Virus record (IMG/VR): IMGVR_UViG_3300033153_015382
Coordinates: 1-64,000 of that record
Reading direction: 5' to 3' (one strand)
DNA length: 64,000 nucleotides
From: a virus
Shown here piece by piece: positions 25,706 to 33,724 of this stretch. The notes below the pieces were generated by a model that was given only the letters and a program-made list of their open reading frames with translations, made no database searches and was not told the origin of the DNA. The position numbers and the translations under genes are program-made. Positions within the stretch are counted from its first letter, which is position 1; each line of letters opens with the position of its first letter.

Positions 25706-26673
25706 AATCTTTTTTGAAAAAACATTGGAAGGCTATTTTGCGAATATTTTTTGCACTTCTTGCGGGCTTAGCCATACTGTGGGGGCTTCGAGAAGTGCGA
25801 GATTTGATTACCTCCAATTTTGAAAGGGGAGAGTCCCTCGCATTAGCTCAGACAGACCTCGAAGCGGCTGAAACTTATGGGGTATTTACCCGCAAAAAAC
25901 TCCGAGAGGTTCAGGCTAAGTACAAGGGCCTCTTAGATGACTATAATGACAGAGTTTCTGCATATGCGGAACTTAAGGCCGAATACGACTATCAGCAAAG
26001 CCACCAAGTTTCTGCTACTTCATCTGTTCCAGATGGAAATTCTCTCTCCATTGACGGCTGTTCTGTAGAAAAGTGCTACAAGATGCTGGAAGGAGAGAGC
26101 TTCAGCATAGAATACGCCGACTACCATATTGAAATTACCGGGAAATTTTGGCGCTCCTATGGGTCGAAATGGAACTGTGCGTTGGGATACATACTTCATC
26201 AGCGTTTTGCCCTCGAAATTTTGGAAACAGAAAACCTGGATACTGGCAAAAAGAAAATGCATGCCTCTCTTTATGAGCTAGACGGAGAAGAGAAGGCCAT
26301 CAGGCTTAAAGTAAAAGAGTTTAAGGTGGTCCACAACTATGAAGGCCAAAAAGTCGGGATGGTTTGGTGGGCTCCTAATATAAAGCTTGGGATCCATCAG
26401 CCTCTTTATACCACCACCAGCTGGTTCCCAGCAGGAACGCTGGGAGTTTCCTTTAGCAAATATGTATCCCCCAAAAGGGGCGATATACTTAATTTCTTCC
26501 AGGTGGGAGTCGGGTTCAGCCCCAAGAAGGATTTTAAATTTATGATAACTCCAGTCTCGTATAATTTAGGAGCTTATATACCCTTAATAAGCGACTTATG
26601 GCTTGGAGCAGACCTAGGTGTCAATTTGGAGAGTAAACTGTCTTTCGGTATATCACTTACTACGAACTTGTGA
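25702..26673 (+). CDS. Membrane-anchored coiled-coil protein with beta-rich C-terminus
   Basis: A 323-aa protein with an N-terminal TM (residues about 12-29), a coiled coil to about residue 100, a Ser/Thr linker and a large beta-rich region. The last about 70 residues alternate aromatic and polar residues and end in S-L-T-T-N-L, similar to membrane-barrel strands. The layout suggests an envelope-spanning protein; a spanin-like role is possible given the divergent holin-like genes. No family recognised. Confidence 0.55.
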   Translation: MKSFLKKHWKAILRIFFALLAGLAILWGLREVRDLITSNFERGESLALAQTDLEAAETYGVFTRKKLREVQAKYKGLLDDYNDRVSAYAELKAEYDYQQSHQVSATSSVPDGNSLSIDGCSVEKCYKMLEGESFSIEYADYHIEITGKFWRSYGSKWNCALGYILHQRFALEILETENLDTGKKKMHASLYELDGEEKAIRLKVKEFKVVHNYEGQKVGMVWWAPNIKLGIHQPLYTTTSWFPAGTLGVSFSKYVSPKRGDILNFFQVGVGFSPKKDFKFMITPVSYNLGAYIPLISDLWLGADLGVNLESKLSFGISLTTNL

Positions 26674-26685
26674 AAGGACTTACGA

Positions 26686-27000
26686 ATGCTGGTCAAAGTA
26701 TGTAAGACAGAATATGGAGAATTTGGTGAAATAACAGACATTCCAGAAGAGGCCATAAGGCAAAACTGCACTTATATAGCTGCTCGAAATGGACAGCTTA
26801 CAAGGGCTTTATTGCGGGCGCTTCAGGCGACAGGCTGGTGGGAACTTAAGGCGGCTGGATTTTTAGATCCTAGAGGACGCATAATTTCTGAGAAATTTCT
26901 TTCGTTTGATATTGTTTACTTTGCCCACCCCTCGAGGGTCTATAGGCCCGTGCGAAAAGTTTACGAACAATTGATCGAGGCGGTGAGAAAGCTCGTATGA
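26686..27000 (+). CDS. Hypothetical phage protein
   Basis: A 104-aa soluble protein with a mixed alpha/beta look. No motif recognised. It ends in an ATGA overlap with the second Cas4-like gene, so the two are likely co-translated and perhaps related in function. Confidence 0.6.
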   Translation: MLVKVCKTEYGEFGEITDIPEEAIRQNCTYIAARNGQLTRALLRALQATGWWELKAAGFLDPRGRIISEKFLSFDIVYFAHPSRVYRPVRKVYEQLIEAVRKLV

Positions 27001-27749
27001 GAATTTCTTTAAGAGACATAGAGCTCTACTCGAGATGCCCCCTTCTTTGCCAGCGAGAGCAAGGTGGCGGGACAACTCCTGCAGTATTTTCTCCTGGTAT
27101 TTTTTCTCACCAGGAGAGGGGGTCGCTGTACCACCAGATTATCTATGGAGCGTATTCTCATCGCTTACTTGCCGGGAAGGATTTGGAGTGGCGCTTTATC
27201 CGGAAAAGATTGAGTTCTTTTTATGCAAAACCTATGTCTCGGATGGCTTCCAATTCCGTTGAATACGGCAAGCTAAAAGACTCCCTAGAAGTCGAAATAG
27301 CCCGTTTAATAAATTGGTATAAGAACTATTATAGGCGAGACCTGCGGAGTGGACTTCCTCACTTGGAGGCAAACGTTCAAGTAGGAAATGTAAGTATAGT
27401 TAACATCCTTCCTTTGTACCTAACTAAGGCGGGACGAAAAGAAAGCTGTCTATTTTGGCCCGTAGTATCTCCAGACAGAGTGGACGTAAAGGGACTATAT
27501 AACGATATATACGTAAGGGCCTCTCTTTGGCTGGCTTCTAGATATCTTGGGGCGGAAGTCACCTCTTTCGAGGTCATGTATTTTAACGGGAATGTTTTAA
27601 AAAAGGAGGAGATGAACGTTCATAAAGGAAATGATTCTATTGGTCGGGTAATACAAAATATTGCCAGAGGAATTGGCGAAAGGATATTTTATCCTTCAAG
27701 AGGAGCGCACTGCGGGCAGTGTGTACATAAAGAGGAGTGTGTGCTATGA
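26997..27749 (+). CDS. Cas4-like Fe-S protein, probably lacking nuclease activity
   Basis: A 250-aa protein with the flanks of a RecB/Cas4 domain: an early I-E-L-Y-S-R-C-P-L-L-C-Q and a terminal H-C-G-Q-C-V-H-K-E-E-C. This fits the one-plus-three cysteine layout of 4Fe-4S nucleases. Between them I find no convincing D and E-x-K catalytic motif, so it may be a structural or DNA-binding relative. Overlaps a small acidic ORF. Confidence 0.55.
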   Translation: MRISLRDIELYSRCPLLCQREQGGGTTPAVFSPGIFSHQERGSLYHQIIYGAYSHRLLAGKDLEWRFIRKRLSSFYAKPMSRMASNSVEYGKLKDSLEVEIARLINWYKNYYRRDLRSGLPHLEANVQVGNVSIVNILPLYLTKAGRKESCLFWPVVSPDRVDVKGLYNDIYVRASLWLASRYLGAEVTSFEVMYFNGNVLKKEEMNVHKGNDSIGRVIQNIARGIGERIFYPSRGAHCGQCVHKEECVL

Positions 27750-27901
27750 GTATTGAATTCGTTGATAGTGAAGGAAAAGTTGTCTTTGTGCAACGCGATA
27801 AGGATAGGCAGCCTATCCCTATTGAAAAGCTCAGGGGCATTGAAGGCTCTGAAGACAAGGAATCCCCAGAAGACGAAGAGGAGGAAGAAGATGCCGTTTG
27901 A
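27746..27901 (+). CDS. Small acidic protein
   Basis: A 51-aa ORF starting at the ATGA overlap with the Cas4-like gene. The second half is Glu/Asp-rich (E-D-E-E-E-E-E-D). Its end carries the ribosome binding site for the next zinc-ribbon gene. Function unknown. Confidence 0.55.
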   Translation: MSIEFVDSEGKVVFVQRDKDRQPIPIEKLRGIEGSEDKESPEDEEEEEDAV

Positions 27902-28247
27902 TTGGAGTAAACCGAAACGTCGAGAGAGAGAATTGATAGTTTGCGAGGAGTGTGGAGGAACTTATTTCGAAGCAGTTGATGCTTCTCAGTATTTTGCCGA
28001 TCACTCGGTGGTGCTGGGACAACAGATTCCTCCTCGACCAGATCAAGCTCCTTTTCAATTTTTGAGGTGCATATTATGCGGAAAGCTCCGGGAACCTAAC
28101 GTGTTGCGCGGTGCCAGAGACTGTATGAACGAAAAGTACGATGCTTTTCTGGATCAACTTGAAGAAAAGAAAGAAAAAGAGAAGATAGAGAAGGAGTCTA
28201 AGGAGAAAATTGTCGAAAAGGAAGTAATTCCCGCAGAGGACCTTTGA
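27891..28247 (+). CDS. Zinc-ribbon protein with charged C-terminal helix
   Basis: A 118-aa protein from ATG 27891 (GAGGAGG upstream). Zinc ligands: C-E-E-C near residue 18 and C-I-L-C near residue 60. The last about 40 residues are a Lys/Glu-rich helix. Probably binds nucleic acid or protein; no specific family identified. Confidence 0.6.
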   Translation: MPFDWSKPKRRERELIVCEECGGTYFEAVDASQYFADHSVVLGQQIPPRPDQAPFQFLRCILCGKLREPNVLRGARDCMNEKYDAFLDQLEEKKEKEKIEKESKEKIVEKEVIPAEDL

Positions 28248-28591
28248 TGCGATTCAAAGTCAAAAATACAGATCTTTTTCTAATGCCAGGCAACCCCCAT
28301 ATGCTTCACCTGGCCACCGTTTCCTATGGGCTGAGAGAATTTGTGGCAATGGTATGCCTAAAGGGTCCCAAGCAGGGGTGCTGTTACATAGAAGAGGTTG
28401 TGTTAAATACGGTAGATTTTACTACAGATGTTTTTGCAAATTTAAAATTCATAGAAGATGACGAGCTTGCTTTTGATTTAGCTAAGTTTTTAGAGGATAG
28501 ACAGGTCTTGGATATTCCCAAACGAATTGAGGAAATAATGACCTTCCCCGCCTATGCCTCGATCAGGAGACAGCTTTCGGGAGAAACATGA
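28247..28591 (+). CDS. Hypothetical phage protein
   Basis: A 114-aa soluble protein. ATG 28247 overlaps the previous stop; a TTG one codon earlier is possible. No motif recognised. Its stop overlaps the lipoprotein gene start (ATGA). Confidence 0.55.
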   Translation: MRFKVKNTDLFLMPGNPHMLHLATVSYGLREFVAMVCLKGPKQGCCYIEEVVLNTVDFTTDVFANLKFIEDDELAFDLAKFLEDRQVLDIPKRIEEIMTFPAYASIRRQLSGET

Positions 28592-29244
28592 TGAGAATCA
28601 AGATCGGGTTGTTTGCTTTTTTAGTGTTCTTTCTGGTGGCATGCAGTAATCATTTGTATATAACTCCGTCTCATCAGGCAACTCGTCATTGGTGTTGGGC
28701 TTCTACCCTAGTGATGCTAGCTAAACACTATAAAGGTTTTCAGGTAAATGACTGCGAAATGGTTAGTGCGATTAACGAGGAGACAGGGAGAACCTTCTTT
28801 TGCTGTGACAACCCAGACGGTGATTGCCTAAGGGGGGGGTATCCTTCAGACGTGATGATAGGACTAGAAAACGTTCTTAAAATAAAATATCGCCTTGTTT
28901 ATCGTGCGGCTGAATTCGATGAGATAATATCCTCCATTAATGCCGGAAATCCCATTTTGATACTGAGGTATTATATATGGGGCGGAGGACATGCTCAATT
29001 GATAACAGGATACAATTGGAGAGACAAGACCATTTTGGTGGCAGATCCTACACATGGGAAAGAACTAAGGGTTCCCTTTGATAAGTTTACTTCAAGCGTA
29101 AGGCGGGGTGTGTGGCGAACCACATTTTTTATCACTGACACCCCTCTTCCTTATGACGCAAAGCCTATGTGTGAGTGGCTCTGCGCAGAGGGGGACTGCT
29201 TTAGGATGCGATGTAAATCGCGGGAGGACTATCTGTCCCAGTGA
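28588..29244 (+). CDS. Lipoprotein with papain-like (C39-type) cysteine peptidase domain
   Basis: A 218-aa protein. The N-terminus is a lipoprotein signal: basic start, hydrophobic stretch and lipobox L-V-A-C with C19 as lipidated Cys. The domain has H-W-C-W-A-S (catalytic C36), G-G-G-H-A-Q-L (His near 137) and A-D-P-T-H-G (Asp/Asn region near 153), the order of Peptidase_C39/papain-like folds. Exported and anchored in the envelope, it could cleave a host surface protein or peptide, for instance in superinfection exclusion. The substrate is unknown. Confidence 0.65.
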   Translation: MMRIKIGLFAFLVFFLVACSNHLYITPSHQATRHWCWASTLVMLAKHYKGFQVNDCEMVSAINEETGRTFFCCDNPDGDCLRGGYPSDVMIGLENVLKIKYRLVYRAAEFDEIISSINAGNPILILRYYIWGGGHAQLITGYNWRDKTILVADPTHGKELRVPFDKFTSSVRRGVWRTTFFITDTPLPYDAKPMCEWLCAEGDCFRMRCKSREDYLSQ

Positions 29245-29678
29245 AGTTAAGTCGGTTAAAATATGCCTACAGAGAGTCAGCCAGTCAATTACATATAGCT
29301 GTCGGCGAAGCCCTTCGGAATTCTCCCTATTTCCAGAACTATCGCATATATCAGGAGTATCCCGTGTCCCGAGTAAACTCTGACTATTATTTTAGTCGGG
29401 AACATTTTGATTTTGTTCTTCCAGAACTTCACCTGGTAATAGAGGCCCACGGCATGCAGCATTTTCGTCCCTCCAGTTTTGGGAGAGAGGAAACGGACAC
29501 CCTAGAAAAGTTTTCAGAGCAAAAGAAAAGGGATAGGAGAAAGCGGCAGGCAGCCCTAGAGGCCGGATATCTCTACTTGGTGGTCACCTATAAGGAATTA
29601 AAAAAAATAACCGGTGATTTCCTTTGGGATAGGTATATGTCTCTTTGGGAGTCAGAGGAGGAATTCGATGGGAGTTAA
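29241..29678 (+). CDS. Vsr/EDxHD-like endonuclease-fold protein
   Basis: A 145-aa protein with an endonuclease-like core: H-F-D-F-V-L-P, then L-V-I-E-A-H-G-M-Q-H, followed by a D-x-x-R-x-x-A helix and G-Y-L-Y-L-V-V. This matches the very-short-patch-repair-like fold, in which the I-E-x-x-G-x-Q-H segment holds the active site; phage homing endonucleases of EDxHD type share it. Start is GTG 29241 overlapping the lipoprotein stop. Confidence 0.6.
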   Translation: MKLSRLKYAYRESASQLHIAVGEALRNSPYFQNYRIYQEYPVSRVNSDYYFSREHFDFVLPELHLVIEAHGMQHFRPSSFGREETDTLEKFSEQKKRDRRKRQAALEAGYLYLVVTYKELKKITGDFLWDRYMSLWESEEEFDGS

Positions 29679-30387
29679 AATTAAAAATCTTGTTGACGTT
29701 TTACCTAGGCACCCAGTTAAAAAGTATAAAACGCGAGCTATTTCGGATATTAAGCGCTTAGTTCTCCATTGCACTCCACCATTTGTTGAAAGTCCAGAGC
29801 AAATAGCCAACTATGATATAAGTCCAACCACTGTTTGGCCAGATGGAGTGGTCCGGGAGAATCACATATCGAAAGACGGCTGTCCCGCTTGCACCTATAC
29901 TTATCTCATTAAAAGGCTGGACATATGGCAAACGTTAAATCTCGATGAAATAGGATGGCATGCAGGGGTTTGGAATAAAGGATCTGTCGGAATAGGCTTG
30001 CTCTATAATCCCTGTGACCTTGACGGAGTTGATGACGGTAGTATTGAACCTCCTTCTACTACGTATAACTCTGCTGTTAGACTTTGCGGAGCCCTTGCTC
30101 TTAAATTGGGTCTATCTCCCGATGAAGTTGTTGGACATCGGGAGCTCAGGGGGACTGGCTGGTTTATGTTTAAGGGGTCGAAAAGATTGAGGAAAACTTG
30201 TCCTGGTCTGTCAATTGACATGAAAGAGTTTCGACACAAAGTCGCGAAGAACATGCAGTGGACCCTAGCTCTTCTTAAGGCGTACAGGGGGGAAGTTGAT
30301 GGCATTTGGGGTCCTCAGTCTCGGGCCGCTTTACATTATTTCTGGCTGGCTAACTTTAGAAAGAGGGATCTAGTTTATGAGCAGTAG
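29668..30387 (+). CDS. N-acetylmuramoyl-L-alanine amidase endolysin
   Basis: A 239-aa endolysin. The Amidase_2/PGRP zinc site is H34 (L-V-L-H-C), H157 (V-G-H-R-E) and C178 (T-C-P-G), with H98 in G-W-H-A-G as an expected conserved His. Residues about 197-239 form a PG_binding_1-like cell-wall-binding tail (R-G-E-V-D-G-I-W-G-P-Q-S). It cleaves the amide between MurNAc and L-Ala. ATG 29668 is preceded by GAGGAGG. No signal peptide, so holin-dependent release is likely. Overlaps the resolvase-like gene by 11 nt. Confidence 0.85.
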   Translation: MGVKIKNLVDVLPRHPVKKYKTRAISDIKRLVLHCTPPFVESPEQIANYDISPTTVWPDGVVRENHISKDGCPACTYTYLIKRLDIWQTLNLDEIGWHAGVWNKGSVGIGLLYNPCDLDGVDDGSIEPPSTTYNSAVRLCGALALKLGLSPDEVVGHRELRGTGWFMFKGSKRLRKTCPGLSIDMKEFRHKVAKNMQWTLALLKAYRGEVDGIWGPQSRAALHYFWLANFRKRDLVYEQ

Positions 30388-30964
30388 GAATCGTTTTCAA
30401 AAAGTTATCTGGAGTCAAGTCGAAGAGCGCTTTTTAAAAAGGAATCGGGATAAACTTCCTTTAACTCAGCTTACTCAAGAACTTGCCAAGTCAGTTAGTG
30501 CCATCAAGAGAAAGTTGGACGAATTTGACGGCAAACCAGCTCCAATCAAAAAAAATAAAGTGTCTCGAATAGGACGTCGCAAGGACTTGGGCATTTCGGT
30601 TAGATCGGGCTGGGAGGCGAATTGCCTGAGATACCTTAATCATTTAGAAATTAAATGGGAATACGAGCCTGAAGTTTTTTTCTTTGAGGGGATTAAGCAT
30701 GGGACAGTTTCCTATACCCCCGACATTTATTTGCCCGAGAAAGATATCTGGATTGAGGTAAAAGGACAGTTAATCCCGAAGGCTCGCACAGCCATCCGGA
30801 GATTCAAGAAGCATTATCCTAAAAAATTTAAAAGACTTCAAATGATAGTTGGCAGGCTCAACACAAAAGCCGATAAATTCGCCAAGCAAATGAAGATACC
30901 CATCTTCGCGTACTACAATGAGCTGGACAAAGAATTTAAGGATGTGATCAAGTATTGGGAATAG
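30377..30964 (+). CDS. T7-endonuclease-I-like nuclease with N-terminal HTH
   Basis: A 195-aa protein. The C-terminal half has Y-T-P-D-I-Y-L-P followed by I-W-I-E-V-K-G-Q, the PD-x(n)-E-x-K core of T7 endonuclease I-type Holliday-junction nucleases. The N-terminal 60 residues (W-S-Q-V-E-E-R-F-L to A-I-K-R-K-L) look like a Myb/SANT-type helix-turn-helix. Probably resolves branched replication or recombination DNA. Overlaps both neighbours. Confidence 0.75.
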   Translation: MSSRNRFQKVIWSQVEERFLKRNRDKLPLTQLTQELAKSVSAIKRKLDEFDGKPAPIKKNKVSRIGRRKDLGISVRSGWEANCLRYLNHLEIKWEYEPEVFFFEGIKHGTVSYTPDIYLPEKDIWIEVKGQLIPKARTAIRRFKKHYPKKFKRLQMIVGRLNTKADKFAKQMKIPIFAYYNELDKEFKDVIKYWE

Positions 30965-31590
30965 ACACCACAGACGTTCTTCTCTCCCACAGAAAGACTG
31001 CTCAGAAACTTTTTCGCCTTACCACCGGCACTTACCATAAATTAGATTCTTACCGAAAACATTTCTATAGTTTTCTCGGCAACCCTCCAGAGGGGATTGA
31101 AGCCGCTCTCCAGGACTTACTCGGCACTTCTTGGGAGCCAGAAGACATATACCAGGAAATTTATCTAGAATTCCACAAGACTGTTTTAAGATATTTCTCC
31201 CGAAAAGGCCGAAAAACGCGCAGGAGGCCCTATAGCCTAAAAAAACTACTCTACCTAAGGGGGACCCTCCGTCTCACCACGATCATTCGTCAGAAGCTAA
31301 CCTCGAGACAACGAGAGGCACTTCTGGCCCCGTTACCCCCCCCTGCTCAGCCCGCGCCACTGAGCCCCCTAGGCGCCATTGCCCCGAATCGATTATTTAA
31401 GATATGTTCTCATTTAACACACCTTCCCATTAGAGACAGAGTATTTCTCTACAGATTTTTAGTCGAAGATAAATCTCTTAATGAACTCAAGAGTGAGTTC
31501 GGTGGAGAATATAAGAATTTAAGAGAAATACTTGATCGGGTAGGGGAAGCTTTGTATCCTGAACTTACTCGGAAGTTTCAGTCTCGGTAA
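30955..31590 (+). CDS. Putative sigma-factor-like protein
   Basis: A 211-aa protein beginning TTG 30955, inside the end of the nuclease gene. W-E-P-E-D-I-Y-Q-E-I-Y-L-E-F near residue 61 resembles sigma region 2 (E-D-x-x-Q-E). After a Pro-rich linker (residues about 120-140), R-D-R-V-F-L-Y-R-F-L followed by a helix-turn-helix-like stretch resembles region 4. This could be a phage late-gene sigma factor. The similarity is weak and by eye only. Its 3' end overlaps a convergent gene by 26 nt. Confidence 0.45.
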   Translation: MGIDTTDVLLSHRKTAQKLFRLTTGTYHKLDSYRKHFYSFLGNPPEGIEAALQDLLGTSWEPEDIYQEIYLEFHKTVLRYFSRKGRKTRRRPYSLKKLLYLRGTLRLTTIIRQKLTSRQREALLAPLPPPAQPAPLSPLGAIAPNRLFKICSHLTHLPIRDRVFLYRFLVEDKSLNELKSEFGGEYKNLREILDRVGEALYPELTRKFQSR

Positions 31591-32116
31591 TTTCTTCTCT
31601 GGCAACATCTTCGACGGTTTCTTCTTCGGGAATATCGACCGCGTCAGATTCTTCCCATTCCTGCTTAAGATGTCTCATCTTTTCGTTCCATGCTTTGTCC
31701 ATCTCTTCTCTGTTTATTACCTTTTTGTCTAGCAGGACAGTAAATAGTGTAGCCGTCTGCTGGCGCATAAAGAAATTGTTTGCCTTCTCTTCTTCAAGTC
31801 CCTGAATCAGATTGGCCACGTCATTAAGCAGCATGTTAATTACCGTCTCATGTGCCTTCAGAACAGAAAACAGAGCCCCGATACACTTCTTTACATCCCC
31901 CTTGCTTAGGGGATTTTTGGCGAGTTTCCTCGCGAGAGTATTTATGGCAGCATTTTTTTCCTCTTTCATTTTGGTAAATATCTCTACTTGTTTTTCCTGT
32001 TCAGCCTTGCGAGAATCCTCTGTGCTGGACAAACGCTCCCCATCGGGACCTACGATACTCGAGTCGCCAGGATCGCCGCTTAGAGGACGTCCTGAGAGAT
32101 CTACTACCTTACCCAT
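31565..32116 (-). CDS. Hypothetical helical phage protein
   Basis: A 183-aa protein, mostly helical, with an acidic C-terminal 35 residues (E-E-T-V-E-D-V and similar). No family recognised. It overlaps the uracil-DNA glycosylase gene by 8 nt upstream, and its 3' end runs 26 nt into the convergent sigma-like gene. Confidence 0.6.
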   Translation of the reverse strand: MGKVVDLSGRPLSGDPGDSSIVGPDGERLSSTEDSRKAEQEKQVEIFTKMKEEKNAAINTLARKLAKNPLSKGDVKKCIGALFSVLKAHETVINMLLNDVANLIQGLEEEKANNFFMRQQTATLFTVLLDKKVINREEMDKAWNEKMRHLKQEWEESDAVDIPEEETVEDVAREEITETETSE

Positions 32117-32738
32117 TGATAACCTCCTGGATTAATTGTTTGAACTTAAGGGCGTGAGCCCACATTTTCCTCTTCGTCTGTTCGTGAAAATCTTTCCCCC
32201 TTTTTTTGGAGTGCAAAAGATAACTGGGATGATACATAAAAAACAGCTTTATCTGCTGGCCACTAGGGGCCGTCCAATTTCTGCTGGAGCCTACGTAATC
32301 TCCCACTCTTATTTGAGGTTCTTTCAGAAAGGCCTTAATCGCGGATCCTCCCAGGAGACAAATAACCCTGGGCTTTAGTAGCACTATTTCTCTTTCCAAG
32401 AATCTAGAGCAAGTGTCAATAATCTCTCGAGTAGGGGACAGGTTCTCTCTTCCAGATCCTTTTGGCGCTCGGGGGCGAGCCTTGACTACGTTGGTGACAT
32501 AAAACTCCTTCAGCCCTATCCCTTCCACCATTTGGTCAAATATTTTCCCGGCAGGACCTACGAAAGGGACGCCCTCTCTTTCTTCTATCTTACCCGGGGC
32601 TTCTCCAATAAACCACACCTTTGCATCTGGACTTCCTCGATAGATGACATGTCTTTTAAATTCCGGATCTTGTCCCAGAGGACAATCTCTGCAGAGATGG
32701 ATCTCTTTCACTAGTTGTTGAAAAAGTTTAGTTTTCAT
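32109..32738 (-). CDS. Family 4 uracil-DNA glycosylase
   Basis: A 209-aa Fe-S uracil-DNA glycosylase. Motif A is G-E-A-P-G-K (residues 45-50) followed by G-V-P-F-V-G-P-A-G-K; motif B is M-Y-H-P-S-Y-L-L near residue 168. Cluster cysteines: C16-x-x-C19 near the start and two further Cys (about residues 110 and 126). It removes uracil from DNA, useful for a phage with its own thymidylate and dNTP synthesis. The 111-nt gap upstream shows a weak TTGTGT-N18-TACAAT promoter candidate. Confidence 0.85.
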   Translation of the reverse strand: MKTKLFQQLVKEIHLCRDCPLGQDPEFKRHVIYRGSPDAKVWFIGEAPGKIEEREGVPFVGPAGKIFDQMVEGIGLKEFYVTNVVKARPRAPKGSGRENLSPTREIIDTCSRFLEREIVLLKPRVICLLGGSAIKAFLKEPQIRVGDYVGSSRNWTAPSGQQIKLFFMYHPSYLLHSKKRGKDFHEQTKRKMWAHALKFKQLIQEVING

Positions 32739-32849
32739 TCGGATGTTCCTATTCGATAAATTGTAATTACAAAAGGTATGTTAACACAAAAGGGTATATG
32801 AAGGCAAGAACTATTTAGCCCAAAAGGACGTAAGGCTTTGCATAAAGAA

Positions 32850-33698
32850 TCAGGTTTCAAAAACATCAGCGAATAAGGCAGCCACGGGAGAACGTTCACA
32901 TTTAGAAAGCTCCACGACCGCCACTAATTCGCTGGCCTTGGCGAGAGGGTCATTGATAAAGCGAGCGATACCAGTTTTTTCTATGGTTATCTTTTCATCT
33001 CGCTGAAGCATATCGCCCATGATGACTATTTTGCTTTTTTCACCCACTCGAGTGCCGAGCGTAACTAACTCGTGGAAGTCGAGGCATTGTGCTTCATCCC
33101 CGATAACAAAAGAGTCCCACCAAGAGGCCCCTCGAATGAGCTGTAGAGGAATAAAATCCATACGGGCAGATTCCTCTAGCATTTCTAGGTCTGGAGCTCC
33201 AGTGATTTGTTCGATGTTATTGATATAGTTCTGCAGATAAGGCCCAAATTTTTCTTTTATATCACCTGGAAGTATGCCCAGCTCTCTCTTCCCTACCTGA
33301 CTCATGGGCCGAGTAAGTATCATTCTCTGATACTCTTCTTTCCGAATTTTTTCAAAAGCACATGCCATGGCGCAGATGGTTTTTCCCGTCCCGGCCCTTC
33401 CCGTGAGAACTACAACAGGAACTGAATCGTCCAATAAGACATCCATGGCCATTACTTGTTCTTTATTCCGAGGTCGGATTCCTGCGGCCCGAAGCTTGGG
33501 GTCAACAAGATAAAGTTCGGTGTTTTTGACTCGAGTAATTGCAGATTGGCTTTCGCCATTTTTTAGAACAACGAACATGTTCGGATAGAGGGCGTGTCGT
33601 CTGTCGGGAATTTCGACCTTTCCTTTGGCGTAGATTTCGTCTATTAGTTCAGATTGCACAGAAAGCTCTTTAATGCCAGTGTACAGCTTGGTGCTCAT
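32850..33698 (-). CDS. phoH: PhoH-like ATPase
   Basis: A 282-aa P-loop protein. Walker A is T-G-R-A-G-T-G-K-T (residues 99-107), Walker B I-G-D-E-A-Q near residue 198. The segment I-L-T-R-P-M-S-Q-V-G-K-R-E-L-G is characteristic of the PhoH C-terminal ATPase domain; the first about 90 residues form a small extra domain. PhoH is common in marine and other large phages; its role is not settled (RNA helicase-like or phosphate-stress-related). Confidence 0.85.
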   Translation of the reverse strand: MSTKLYTGIKELSVQSELIDEIYAKGKVEIPDRRHALYPNMFVVLKNGESQSAITRVKNTELYLVDPKLRAAGIRPRNKEQVMAMDVLLDDSVPVVVLTGRAGTGKTICAMACAFEKIRKEEYQRMILTRPMSQVGKRELGILPGDIKEKFGPYLQNYINNIEQITGAPDLEMLEESARMDFIPLQLIRGASWWDSFVIGDEAQCLDFHELVTLGTRVGEKSKIVIMGDMLQRDEKITIEKTGIARFINDPLAKASELVAVVELSKCERSPVAALFADVFET

Positions 33699-33724
33699 TC
33701 AGCATTATCCTTTCAGCAGATTGT

